Assembly: GCF_900141855.1 (NCBI RefSeq)
Contig: NZ_FQYU01000008.1
Location: 1 to 64,000 of the forward strand
Direction of reading: 5' to 3'
Origin: Pseudozobellia thermophila
GTDB lineage: Bacteria > Bacteroidota > Bacteroidia > Flavobacteriales > Flavobacteriaceae
DNA: 64,000 nucleotides
Each line of letters opens with the position of its first letter. Positions within the stretch are counted from its first letter, which is position 1. The translations under genes were made by a program, and so were the position numbers. The notes under the pieces were generated by a model. That model searched no databases, was not told where the DNA came from, and saw nothing but the letters and a program-made list of their open reading frames with translations. Shown in pieces: positions 55,673 through 64,000 of the stretch.

Positions 55673-56689
55673 ATGACCGAAGGGAATTTTGTAGACTATG
55701 TGAAAATACACGCCGAATCCGGTAATGGGGGCAAGGGGTCCGCGCATTTACATCGCGAAAAGTACATCACCAAAGGCGGTCCCGATGGAGGCGATGGTGG
55801 TCGTGGCGGCCATGTTATCGTCCGCGGGAACGAAAATTTATGGACCCTGGTCGGGTTTAAGTTTAAAAAGCATTTTAAGGCCGGACACGGGGCCCATGGG
55901 AGCAAACAACGAAGTACCGGTGCCGACGGTGCCGACGTCTATATGGATGTTCCCTTGGGGACGGTGGTAAAAAACGCCGAGACCAACGAAGTGATTTTTG
56001 AGATTACCGAGCATGGCGAGGAGAGGATCCTGGTCGAAGGAGGCATGGGCGGCCGCGGAAATTGGCACTTCAAGAGCAGTACGAACCAAACCCCAAGGTA
56101 TGCACAGCCCGGGGTCGAGGGCAAGGAAATCGATGTGATTCTCGAACTCAAGGTCTTGGCCGACGTTGGCCTGGTAGGCTTCCCGAATGCCGGAAAATCG
56201 ACCTTGCTTTCGGTTATTACCTCGGCCAAGCCCAAAATCGCCGATTACGAATTCACCACCTTAAAACCCAACCTGGGCATTGTACAGCACCGCGATTACC
56301 AGAGTTTCGTCATGGCCGATATACCCGGAATTATCGAGGGGGCTGCAGAGGGAAAGGGCCTGGGTCATTATTTTCTTCGCCATATCGAACGCAATGCCAC
56401 GCTTTTGTTCCTCATTCCTGCCGATAGCAAGGACATCGGAAATGAATATCGCATACTGCTTGACGAGCTTCGCAGGTACAATCCGGAATTGTTGGACAAG
56501 GAGCGCTTGGTGGCCATTTCGAAAAGCGATATGTTGGACGATGAATTGAAGGATGAAATTCGGGCCGAACTCGACAAGGAACTTGATAATGTACCCTATC
56601 TCTTTATTTCATCGGTAGCGCAGCAGAACATCACCGAATTGAAAGATAGGTTATGGGCCATGTTGAACAATGAAAAGGTTATAGAATAG
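55673..56689 (+). CDS. obgE: GTPase Obg
   Basis: A 338-residue GTPase. The N-terminal glycine-rich Obg fold is seen in [38 protein letters not shown], followed by the G domain with [12 protein letters not shown] (G1, about 167), [12 protein letters not shown] (G2), DIPGIIEGA (G3) and a SKSD motif (G4). It acts in late 50S ribosome assembly and the stringent response. It lacks the C-terminal OCT extension of some Gram-positive members. Confidence 0.96.
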   Translation: MTEGNFVDYVKIHAESGNGGKGSAHLHREKYITKGGPDGGDGGRGGHVIVRGNENLWTLVGFKFKKHFKAGHGAHGSKQRSTGADGADVYMDVPLGTVVKNAETNEVIFEITEHGEERILVEGGMGGRGNWHFKSSTNQTPRYAQPGVEGKEIDVILELKVLADVGLVGFPNAGKSTLLSVITSAKPKIADYEFTTLKPNLGIVQHRDYQSFVMADIPGIIEGAAEGKGLGHYFLRHIERNATLLFLIPADSKDIGNEYRILLDELRRYNPELLDKERLVAISKSDMLDDELKDEIRAELDKELDNVPYLFISSVAQQNITELKDRLWAMLNNEKVIE

Positions 56690-56710
56690 AAAAGACTTAA
56701 AGGAAAGGGT

Positions 56711-57229
56711 ATGCGCAAGGTGGTTTTGGCGGCAATGGTACTGGTAACGGCTTCCTGTAAAACGGTGAAGGTGTACTACGACTACGATAAGCAGGCCGAC
56801 TTTTCGAACTATACGACCTATAACTATTACCCCGATATGGTAACGGGACTTAGCCAACTCGATGAAAACAGGTTGTTCGAGGCCATTGATGCCGAATTGC
56901 AGATCAAAGGGGTGCGATTTTCCGAAGATCCCGACTTTTATATCAATATAAAAGCCCGTTTTTTTGAACCTGTACGCAACAGTTCGGTAGGACTGGGTGT
57001 CGGGGGGACCGGAAGGAATATCGGGGGAGGGGTCTCCATAGGCATTCCCGTGGGGCAGGCTTCCCAACATCGTGAAATTAGGTTTGATTTTATCGATAGC
57101 AAAAAAGACGAACTGTTTTGGAAGGCCGTTAGCGAGAGCACCTTTAATGGAAATATGACTCCTGGGAAAAGGGAAGCCCGTCTTCGTGAAATTGTGGCCA
57201 AGGTACTGGCGAAATATCCTCCCAAATAA
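56711..57229 (+). CDS. DUF4136 lipoprotein
   Basis: A 172-residue lipoprotein, signal ending LVTASC (Cys about 16). The core YDYDKQADFSNYTTYNYYPD and LDENRLFEAIDAELQIKGVRFSEDPDFYINI fits DUF4136, followed by a Gly-rich linker and GKREARLREIVAKVLAKYPPK. It probably sits in the outer membrane. Its function is unknown. It follows obgE by 21 bp and may be read from the obgE promoter. Confidence 0.85.
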   Translation: MRKVVLAAMVLVTASCKTVKVYYDYDKQADFSNYTTYNYYPDMVTGLSQLDENRLFEAIDAELQIKGVRFSEDPDFYINIKARFFEPVRNSSVGLGVGGTGRNIGGGVSIGIPVGQASQHREIRFDFIDSKKDELFWKAVSESTFNGNMTPGKREARLREIVAKVLAKYPPK

Positions 57230-57479
57230 GCTTAAAGGTAGGTTTAATCCCAACTTTTTTTGTAGCAAGTAAACCTAAGTTGTAAGAATACTTCCGGTGC
57301 AGGTGTTTTTTTCTTTTTGCAAGCCCTTAAATTCTATATTTTTAGGTAAGCTTCAAAGCTTGGTCTGCCCGGTTGCCATTGGGTAGCTCAACAAAGGCTG
57401 CCTCAGTGGAGAGGTAAGCGTTTTTTTGATTGGTTTCAGGTGTTGTGGCCCATAGCACGGTATAAAAAGAACTTGAGAA

Positions 57480-57839
57480 ATGCCCAGGCTTGCCCTTTAC
57501 TATATCGAAAACCATAAGATCGAGATCGTCAAAACCTTGTTAGGCAGGGAAAAAGTACTGTTGAACGGAACCAAAGTTTCCGAGAAAAAGTCAAAGCCGG
57601 GGGTAGAACACATCTTTTCGGTAAACAAGAACCATTTCCGCATTTCCCGTCGCAATCCCTCACAGGCCGATAAAATGAATGCCTATGAAATTTTTAAGGA
57701 CGGTGTGCCCCTCGCACTGATCAATGTGGAGCAGGGCAAGGCCCTGCACTTTTTGATTTTTATCCTTATTGTAGGCGTTGGCTGTGGTTATCTTTTCGGT
57801 GTCTTTCTCTATCAGCTGTTTTTTTCTCCCTTTGGCTAG
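57480..57839 (+). CDS. Small protein with C-terminal membrane helix, function unknown
   Basis: A 119-residue protein. About 85 charged, Lys/Asn-rich residues come first, then one hydrophobic helix (LHFLIFILIVGVGCGYLFGVFLYQLFF). The start ATG at 57480 is the first in this frame with suitable spacing from the upstream gene. I do not recognise a family. It could be tail-anchored with its N-terminus in the cytoplasm. Its 3' end is about 140 bp from the heptamer array. Confidence 0.6.
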   Translation: MPRLALYYIENHKIEIVKTLLGREKVLLNGTKVSEKKSKPGVEHIFSVNKNHFRISRRNPSQADKMNAYEIFKDGVPLALINVEQGKALHFLIFILIVGVGCGYLFGVFLYQLFFSPFG

Positions 57840-57980
57840 GCCTCTGGCTTTTCCTTTGGTCGGTTACCTCCTTAAATCCCATTCGAAAAACTGCACGACA
57901 CCAACCTGTCTTCCGTTAACCCAGCGCAATTTACCGCTTGTGATATAAGGTTATCGGTGCCGTTGGGTGGGGTCAATACC
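57840..57980. other. Gene-free lead-in to the heptamer array
   Basis: About 140 bp between the small membrane protein gene and the first heptamer unit. I see no gene and no terminator. Confidence 0.5.
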
Positions 57981-58428
57981 CGCTGCCCACTGCCCCCTGT
58001 TAATTGTTCATTGCTAATTGCTAATTGTTCACTGTTCACTGTTCACTGCCAACTGCCCACTGCCCACTGCGAACTGCCAACTGTTAATTGTTCATTGCTA
58101 ATTGTCCACTGACAACTGCCAACTGCCAACTGCCCACTGTTCATTGTTTATTGTTCATTGTTCACTGCCAACCGCCAACTGCCCACTGCCCACTGCTAAC
58201 TGCCAACTGTTAATTGTTCATTGCTAATTGTTCACTGCTAATTGTCCACTGCCAACTGCCCACTGCTAACTGCCCACTGTTCATTGTTTATTGTTCACTG
58301 CCCACTGCCCACTGTTAATTGTTCATTGCTAATTGTTCACTGTTCACTGCCAACTGCCAACTGTTAATTGTTCATTGCTAATTGTTCACTGCTAATTGTC
58401 CACTGCGAACTGCCCACTGCCCCCTGTC
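57981..58428. repeat. Array of 64 heptanucleotide repeats
   Basis: 448 bp made of 64 consecutive 7-bp units with no insertion or deletion. In the phase starting at 57981 the consensus is [CA]A[CT]TG[CT][CT]. The G at position 5 is invariant in all 64 units, T at position 4 in 63, and A at position 2 in 61. Common units are AACTGCC, CACTGCC, CACTGTT, AATTGTT, CATTGCT, AATTGTC and TATTGTT. The period of 7 rules out a coding frame. It lies between convergent genes, and its last unit overlaps the A2M stop codon. Confidence 0.97.
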
Positions 58429-61400
58429 ACCCCTCCACCTTTACCCGAAGGCCTTCGGAATGACTTGAAAACTCGGGCGCATACATGCTTTGGATGGTAG
58501 TGATGCCATTGCTGAATTCACCGGCGTTGTTTACCCTTAAATCGTACTCGAAAACATATACCCCTTTGGGCAAATAATCGAAAAAGAAGTTGGTGCTGGC
58601 ATCTTTGGTACTTTCGTAATAGCCCAGTCCGTCTTGCCATTTGTACCTAGAGATTACATTTACCGGTTCAAAACCTGCGGCACGCATGTCTTTCATATGG
58701 ACGAATTCCATATCGCGGTCGGAGCGGAGTTCGATCCGCACCCGTACCAGGTCACCTACTTTTAAACCGGTGGTTTCGGTAAGCTCCGAAATTTTTTCGC
58801 CCGTATCGGTATTCTTTTTAAGAAAGAGCTTCTTTTTGAGCTGTAAAGGCGTCTTGGCCGTCGTTATTTTGTCCAGGTCCTCGAAATACTGCCAATACAG
58901 GGCTCCCCAGGCAATGCCCTTCCCTTTTTTGCGCAGGGTGGCCTCTGCCATGGTTTGTTGTATTTCGGACCTATTCCAGGAAGTTTTGAAATAGCCTGTC
59001 CCGGCTTCGGTTTTTGTGTTTTCCATGGTTGAGGGGTCGATGTTCTTCCCTCCGACCGTAACGTCGACGGCTTCGGTGACCGAAAGCCAATCGCTGCCTT
59101 GTAAAAGAAGGGCATAGACCGCCTCCGACGTAGATTTGGTGGTGGGCCATTGATTGGTCTGCTTATGTTTTAGAAGCCATATCTTCAGGTTGTCGATGGT
59201 TTCCGTGTCGTCTTCGATTTCCCCGAAAGCCTCGATCAAAAGGGCCTGGGTTTCGATGGGGGCTTGGTACCAATACCAAGAGGCGGTGTTTTCTTTCCAG
59301 TACATGCCCAGTTCGTCGGAAACGATGCTGTTTTCCTTTAGACCCCTTAAAATTTTTCTGGAAGTAACGGCGTCGCCCTCCCTGCTCAAGGTCAGGGCCA
59401 GCATGCCCTTGGCATAAAGTCCTTTCTTGGGCCAATATTTCTTGGCCTGCCCCAAGTAATACCGCTTGGCCTCATCGACCTCTTCGGAGGCCTCAAAGTC
59501 TTTAAAGAAGCTGCGCATATACAGATAGTGCATCTGCGTCGGGGTCAAATGGTCGTGGTCGAGGTTATCGGCATAGCGCTTCATGGTTTCATACTCCTCG
59601 ATGAATTCGGCATCCAAATAGGCTATGGCCTTTTGGGTAATCGCAGCGATACGGGTATTGTTTTGGTCGGAGGCGGATCCCACCCTGAGTTTTTTTAGGT
59701 GCCCCAAACCGGCTACGATGTGTTGGGTGATGTAGCGGTTGTCGGGCCCTCCGTTGAACCAGGGCCAGGCCCCGGAAGGTTTTTGGTTGTTGGTTAACTG
59801 GTTCAGCGCCCGGGTTTCTTCGTCCTTCATTTTGTTGAAGTCGAACAAAAGGGCAATGCGCTTTTTTTGTTCCGCTTCCGATTGGGCATCGCGGAGCCAA
59901 GGCGTTTCTTGGATCAGCAGCGATTTGAGTTCTTCGTTCTTTTCCAAATTGCCGATGAGGGCATCGGAACCGGCCCATTGGTCAAATACCCGCTTGATCT
60001 TTTCATTGGAATGGGCTATGTGGCTTGCCAAGGCATTTGCATAGTACCGGGCAAAGGTCTGTTCGTTGCAATCGTAGGGGTACTCCATAAGGTAGGGCAG
60101 GGCCTGTACGGCATACCACGCGGGGTTGGAAGTGATTTCCAGGGTCAGCTTATGGTTTTTAAGGGTAGTCGAGGTATTGTCTTTCAGTTTTTCCAGAACA
60201 AAGGTCTTGGTCTGGCCGCTACGGACCCACATGGGCAGGCTTTCGGTAACCAACATGCGGTTGGTCAAAACGGGAAGTGCGTTTTGTTCCCCATCGCTAA
60301 AATCGCCGGCCTTGGCCATCACGGTATACTCCACCGCCTGTAGGTTTTCGGGAATTTTCAAACGCCATGAAACTTGGGTGTTTCCCTGTGCATCGACCGA
60401 AAACGGATATTCGGTCCCGGCACCCAAGAGTCGATCGGAGACATCCTTGCCTGAAACAAGGTCCACAAGAACCAATTTCGCCTGTCCCGACAAGGGCTTG
60501 TCCGTGAGGTTGGCAATTTTGCTGCTAATGGTTATTTCATCGCCCTCACGAAGAAAGCGCGGTGCATTGGGCATGACCATCAACTCTTTTTGGGTAAGGG
60601 TGTAAAGCGTTCGTTTTGCATTTTGTACGGTCTTGGTATGGGCCAATAACTTCAATTTCCATTTGGTGAGCGCTTCGGGGGTGGTAAAGCTGAACGACAC
60701 GTTTCCTTCTTTATCGGTGCGCAATTCGGGAAAGAAAAACGCGGTTTCCTGAAGGTTTTTACGGATTTGGATGTCGGTGTCGTCTACTTTCGTGTCATTT
60801 GTCGTCGGGGCGGTCAACGTACCGGTAAGGATGGCATCGGCCACGGTTTCTTCTTCCAAGGCTTCGCCTTCGGCCATGGCGTCGGCCATCATCGGGGCGG
60901 CACTTTTCATTACTTTATTGAGGCCACGTCCATAGATATAACCTTTCCCGAAATAAAATCCGAACCAGTTAAAGGAGTCGTATAATTGGGGTTTAGGGTG
61001 ATAGGGGTGATTCTTGAGATAGGTTCTGAACGAATGGGTTCCGTAGCAGATATGCGAATTGGCGTAAATGGAGGTATAGTAGTTGCCTCTGGCAAGGGGA
61101 TTGAAATTCCAGTAATGCGGCCGGAAGGTATCCAAAGAGGCGTCGTACATACTGGCCAAAAGTTCTGCGGATACCCTTTCGCCCTGTGGTCCCTTTATTT
61201 TAAACGACCAGGTTTCCCCGGTTCCGGGATGCAACTTGTCCCTGAACGTGTTGGTCTCAATCTCGAGGTCCGTTTCGGGATAGGGTACCGAAACAGGTAG
61301 GGTCCCCGATTCGAAAGAATTATAGGCCGAAAACGTATAGTTGACGGCAAACCCGCCTAGATCATCCTCGGTTACCGGTAGGGTAATCGTCTTTGAATTC

Positions 61401-64000
61401 CGGTTGAGGTGGATTTTATGGGTGCCGACAATTTTTTGTTGTTTGTCGATAAATACCGTTACCGTAAGGTCTTCTGAATTCGAAGACAAGGTAAGTCTTA
61501 CCTTGTCGCCGGCACGGTAGTCGTCTTTGTCCGTTTTGATGCTGAACAAGCCGTTGTCGGCCAGCTGCTTGTCGTTTTCGCTGATAAGTGTGGTTATGGC
61601 CTTTTCGGTTACCGGCTGTCCGGATTTGTCCTGGGTCTCGAGTTCTATAAGGTATTTTCCCGATGTCAGGTTTTTCAGGTTTTTGATGTTGAATTCCTTC
61701 GATTTTTCGGTATCGAAGTCCGTTTGCCAGACCAATTTGCCCTTGTTCCAGTTCGCCGGTTGGTCTTCTTTTTCATAGGCCTCGTTCGGAAAGAGGTTTT
61801 TGTACGCTTCCTTGTTCCAGTTTTTATAGTCGGGAGCGGGCCACACCCTGGGGCGCAATACCTGTTCCGGGGCTTGTAGTTTGTACATTTTCAAGCTTCC
61901 TTTAGAAGCCGTTTCCTGGCCGTTGAGGTTGGTGGTCGAAATCTGTATTTTGTCTTGGTTCCTGTCCTTGTCCCAGAGATCGGGCACGGTAATGTGGGCT
62001 ACGAGCGAATGGTAGCCCACCGATACAAAGGTGGAGGTGCTATGGGTCTCCCCGTTGATATCGGTAACGTCGGCCGTAATCTCGTAGGTAAAGGTGGGCA
62101 GGTTTTCTTTCGATACACTGTTGTCCGGCAGGGCCTTGAAGCTAATGTCGTATTCGCCCGAAGCGTTCGTGCGTGTCTCCCCATGGGCTATTTCTTGGGA
62201 AGATGGGGTGTAGTAGGGAGGCATGTGCCAGTAGTACCAACGCGGAAAATAAACGGCACGTTTCACCCTGTAGCTTACTTTCGCGTCGCTAATGTGGCTT
62301 CCGGCGTAGGCCGTGGCGGTGCCGGTCACGGTGACGCTATCGTTTACCTTGTAGGTCTCGCTTACCGGTTTGAAGGAAGTCTCGAATTTGGGACGTTTGT
62401 ATTCTTCCACGGAGAAGTAGTGCGAATAGGTGGTTTTGCCCGAAAAGGCGCTGGTTTTTATATGAAATTCTCCCGTTAGCCCAGAGTTGGGAAGTATAAA
62501 CTCGCCGTTGAACGATCCAAATTCATTGGACAAAAATTCAAGTTCGGAGATCTTTTGGCCGTTGACGTCGTGCAGGCTTGCCCGTACGGCTCCGTTTGCC
62601 ACGACCCGTGATCGGTCTTCGGAAGACGCCGTAAGGATGCCCTTAAAGTAGACCGGTTGGCCGGGGCGGTATATACTTCGATCGGTAAACAGGAAAATTT
62701 GGTTGTGCACATCATCGGCCGTGTTTTCTTCCTGCTTTTTGTTGATCGCATAGTCGCCGTAAAAGGCGCGCTCCCCGTTAAAATCGATCTCGACCTTTAC
62801 GTAATTCCAATGCTCATGGGTAAGGGGAATGGTAACCAATCCCATTTTGTCGGTCCGTTCCGTTCGGGTCAGGTAGGGTTTGTTGTAGTTTTTGAGGTAG
62901 GTAAAGGTCATCTTGGCGCCCGAAAGGGGTTCGCCCGTCATGCGGTCGATTACCTGATAGCGCTTTTCCGAATGGGCGTTGATCTCGACCAAGGCCATAT
63001 TGGTTACCTGGATCTGGCCGAAGGCAAAGCTTTCGTCACCCTCTTTTTCTGGGGTCGCCAAAATAATATACTGTCCGTTTTCCAAAGGGGGGAGCAATAC
63101 CTCGATACCATGTACTTGGTAATCGTTTTCGTTTTTTAATCGGGCGGACCAACTTTTTACGGACTTCAATTGCTCGATAAAGGCCAACTGTTTTTTTTGC
63201 GGATATAGCTCGTTGAGCTCCTTGATCTGGGCATTGTTCACCACATGGGCCGAAAGTTTCAGCGAATTCAGGTTCTTGTAGTGGACCAATAATTTCGACG
63301 GCCGGTCGACGGGTATGTTTCTTTCCGTGACGATGGACAGGCTAGGGGCCAAGATCTGTGATTTGAGGGCCTTGCACTTTTCGGCCCCCATACTATTCGG
63401 AAATCGGGCGATGACCTCATCGCATAGGGCAAGGGCTTCTTTATGCTTCCAACGTGCTGCCGTGTTGGTCTCGGGATCGAAAGCCTGCCCTTGTCGATGG
63501 TACATTTCGGCAAGGGAGTAATTGTAAAGTGCCGAAACCTCATGGTGCCTTAGGCGTTCGGCCGAATTTCTTAGGGTTTCCTCGTAATACATTTCCTTGT
63601 TGGGGAAAGTGGCGTTCTGGTATACGAAATCCATACGCTCGATATCGGCCATGACCAAAGGCTCCAATTTCGGATGGTCAAAATGAAAGCGGATCAATTC
63701 TTGGTAAACACCGAGCGCCTTGGCCTGTAGGGAAGTTTTGTCGTTTGTGCCCAGGTCGAGGTCAATAAATTGATAGGCCTCGCACAAGGTTTCCGGGTCT
63801 TTGATCTCGTATTTGTCCGCCGGCCGGGTAATGGCGGTTTCATTGGTTTTGTAGAACTGAAGGGCCGTGTGGGCCAGCAGGTCGTAAAGGGTGGGGCGAA
63901 AGGTCTCAGAGTCTTCCTGTCGATTCAGTATTTCCTCAAATCCTTTTAAATCGGTCTTTTGGAGCCCTTGTTTGTTCGCTAGGGATGCCTTGAAGTGAAG
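58427..64000 (-). CDS. Alpha-2-macroglobulin family protein, 5' end outside window
   Basis: At least 1857 residues are visible. The frame is open to the window edge at 64000, so the start and signal peptide are missing. Features in order: N-terminal helical region, macroglobulin MG domains, a bait-like region, YPYDCNEQTFARYYANALASH with the thioester motif C-x-E-Q (about residue 1310 of the visible part), the alpha-alpha toroid that follows (NQKPSGAWPWFNGGPDNRYITQHIVAGLGHL), and a receptor-like end. Such proteins trap proteases by covalent attachment at the cell envelope. The stop codon TGA lies at the edge of the heptamer array. No penicillin-binding protein gene is seen here, although it often accompanies this family. 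Confidence 0.92.
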   Translation of the reverse strand, partial: LHFKASLANKQGLQKTDLKGFEEILNRQEDSETFRPTLYDLLAHTALQFYKTNETAITRPADKYEIKDPETLCEAYQFIDLDLGTNDKTSLQAKALGVYQELIRFHFDHPKLEPLVMADIERMDFVYQNATFPNKEMYYEETLRNSAERLRHHEVSALYNYSLAEMYHRQGQAFDPETNTAARWKHKEALALCDEVIARFPNSMGAEKCKALKSQILAPSLSIVTERNIPVDRPSKLLVHYKNLNSLKLSAHVVNNAQIKELNELYPQKKQLAFIEQLKSVKSWSARLKNENDYQVHGIEVLLPPLENGQYIILATPEKEGDESFAFGQIQVTNMALVEINAHSEKRYQVIDRMTGEPLSGAKMTFTYLKNYNKPYLTRTERTDKMGLVTIPLTHEHWNYVKVEIDFNGERAFYGDYAINKKQEENTADDVHNQIFLFTDRSIYRPGQPVYFKGILTASSEDRSRVVANGAVRASLHDVNGQKISELEFLSNEFGSFNGEFILPNSGLTGEFHIKTSAFSGKTTYSHYFSVEEYKRPKFETSFKPVSETYKVNDSVTVTGTATAYAGSHISDAKVSYRVKRAVYFPRWYYWHMPPYYTPSSQEIAHGETRTNASGEYDISFKALPDNSVSKENLPTFTYEITADVTDINGETHSTSTFVSVGYHSLVAHITVPDLWDKDRNQDKIQISTTNLNGQETASKGSLKMYKLQAPEQVLRPRVWPAPDYKNWNKEAYKNLFPNEAYEKEDQPANWNKGKLVWQTDFDTEKSKEFNIKNLKNLTSGKYLIELETQDKSGQPVTEKAITTLISENDKQLADNGLFSIKTDKDDYRAGDKVRLTLSSNSEDLTVTVFIDKQQKIVGTHKIHLNRNSKTITLPVTEDDLGGFAVNYTFSAYNSFESGTLPVSVPYPETDLEIETNTFRDKLHPGTGETWSFKIKGPQGERVSAELLASMYDASLDTFRPHYWNFNPLARGNYYTSIYANSHICYGTHSFRTYLKNHPYHPKPQLYDSFNWFGFYFGKGYIYGRGLNKVMKSAAPMMADAMAEGEALEEETVADAILTGTLTAPTTNDTKVDDTDIQIRKNLQETAFFFPELRTDKEGNVSFSFTTPEALTKWKLKLLAHTKTVQNAKRTLYTLTQKELMVMPNAPRFLREGDEITISSKIANLTDKPLSGQAKLVLVDLVSGKDVSDRLLGAGTEYPFSVDAQGNTQVSWRLKIPENLQAVEYTVMAKAGDFSDGEQNALPVLTNRMLVTESLPMWVRSGQTKTFVLEKLKDNTSTTLKNHKLTLEITSNPAWYAVQALPYLMEYPYDCNEQTFARYYANALASHIAHSNEKIKRVFDQWAGSDALIGNLEKNEELKSLLIQETPWLRDAQSEAEQKKRIALLFDFNKMKDEETRALNQLTNNQKPSGAWPWFNGGPDNRYITQHIVAGLGHLKKLRVGSASDQNNTRIAAITQKAIAYLDAEFIEEYETMKRYADNLDHDHLTPTQMHYLYMRSFFKDFEASEEVDEAKRYYLGQAKKYWPKKGLYAKGMLALTLSREGDAVTSRKILRGLKENSIVSDELGMYWKENTASWYWYQAPIETQALLIEAFGEIEDDTETIDNLKIWLLKHKQTNQWPTTKSTSEAVYALLLQGSDWLSVTEAVDVTVGGKNIDPSTMENTKTEAGTGYFKTSWNRSEIQQTMAEATLRKKGKGIAWGALYWQYFEDLDKITTAKTPLQLKKKLFLKKNTDTGEKISELTETTGLKVGDLVRVRIELRSDRDMEFVHMKDMRAAGFEPVNVISRYKWQDGLGYYESTKDASTNFFFDYLPKGVYVFEYDLRVNNAGEFSNGITTIQSMYAPEFSSHSEGLRVKVEG

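Noticed and set aside
57981-58428. CRISPR array
   Set aside because: There are no spacers; the units are 7 bp and touch each other.

Overview
The window is a piece of chromosome from a Bacteroidota bacterium, almost certainly a marine-type Flavobacteriaceae. The signs are: a DUF6089–uppS–bamA–ompH–ompH cluster; a folK–deoxynucleoside kinase fusion; OmpA proteins with thrombospondin type-3 repeats; DUF5723, DUF4136, DUF2797 and DUF6089 proteins; weak Shine-Dalgarno signals; and repeated promoter elements of the form TAnnTTTG. Species cannot be fixed from the sequence alone.

Layout. 1–8.5 kb: a clipped IS3-type transposase gene, an OsmC-like protein, a pyruvate:ferredoxin oxidoreductase (NifJ) and a large TPR/histidine kinase/receiver/cyclase hybrid. 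This part looks more AT-rich than what follows, and it ends at tRNA-Leu and tRNA-Gly. 8.8–24.3 kb: mutS, a SpoU methyltransferase, the folK–dNK fusion, sppA, an OmpA/DUF5723 porin-like protein, a queuosine-precursor transporter, an AsmA-like protein, a DUF2797 protein, a GH3 protein and a small hydrolase. 24.3–29.9 kb (minus strand): the protein-quality cluster tig–clpP–clpX, a holin-like membrane protein, and pdxJ coupled to an alpha/beta hydrolase. 29.9–37.4 kb (plus strand): CBS protein, NAD kinase, DUF6089 protein, uppS, bamA and two ompH/skp genes, an envelope-assembly block. 37.4–43.0 kb (minus strand): a ketosynthase III/methyltransferase/glycosyltransferase group, then gcvP. 43.1–49.5 kb: a UbiA-like membrane protein, an ECF-type sigma factor with a small zinc-finger partner, a rhodanese lipoprotein, a deoxyribonucleotidase, and a multi-PAS histidine kinase with its receiver. 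49.8–57.2 kb: an M3 peptidase, purE–purK divergent from an hpt–adk fusion, a SIMPL protein, obgE and a DUF4136 lipoprotein. 57.5–64 kb: a small membrane protein, a large heptanucleotide repeat array, and an alpha-2-macroglobulin gene that runs off the right edge.

The most striking non-coding feature is the array at 57981–58428: 64 consecutive 7-bp units with no insertion or deletion, variant units arranged in repeated blocks, and a last unit that enters the stop codon of the macroglobulin gene. Other points of interest are three ACGA-N4-TCGT sites upstream of osmC/nifJ, a 17-bp duplication that sets the nifJ stop codon, two enzyme fusions in nucleotide and folate metabolism (one probably starting at TTG), a cyclase domain lacking the usual purine-selecting residues, and a possible small RNA at about 49.58–49.77 kb.
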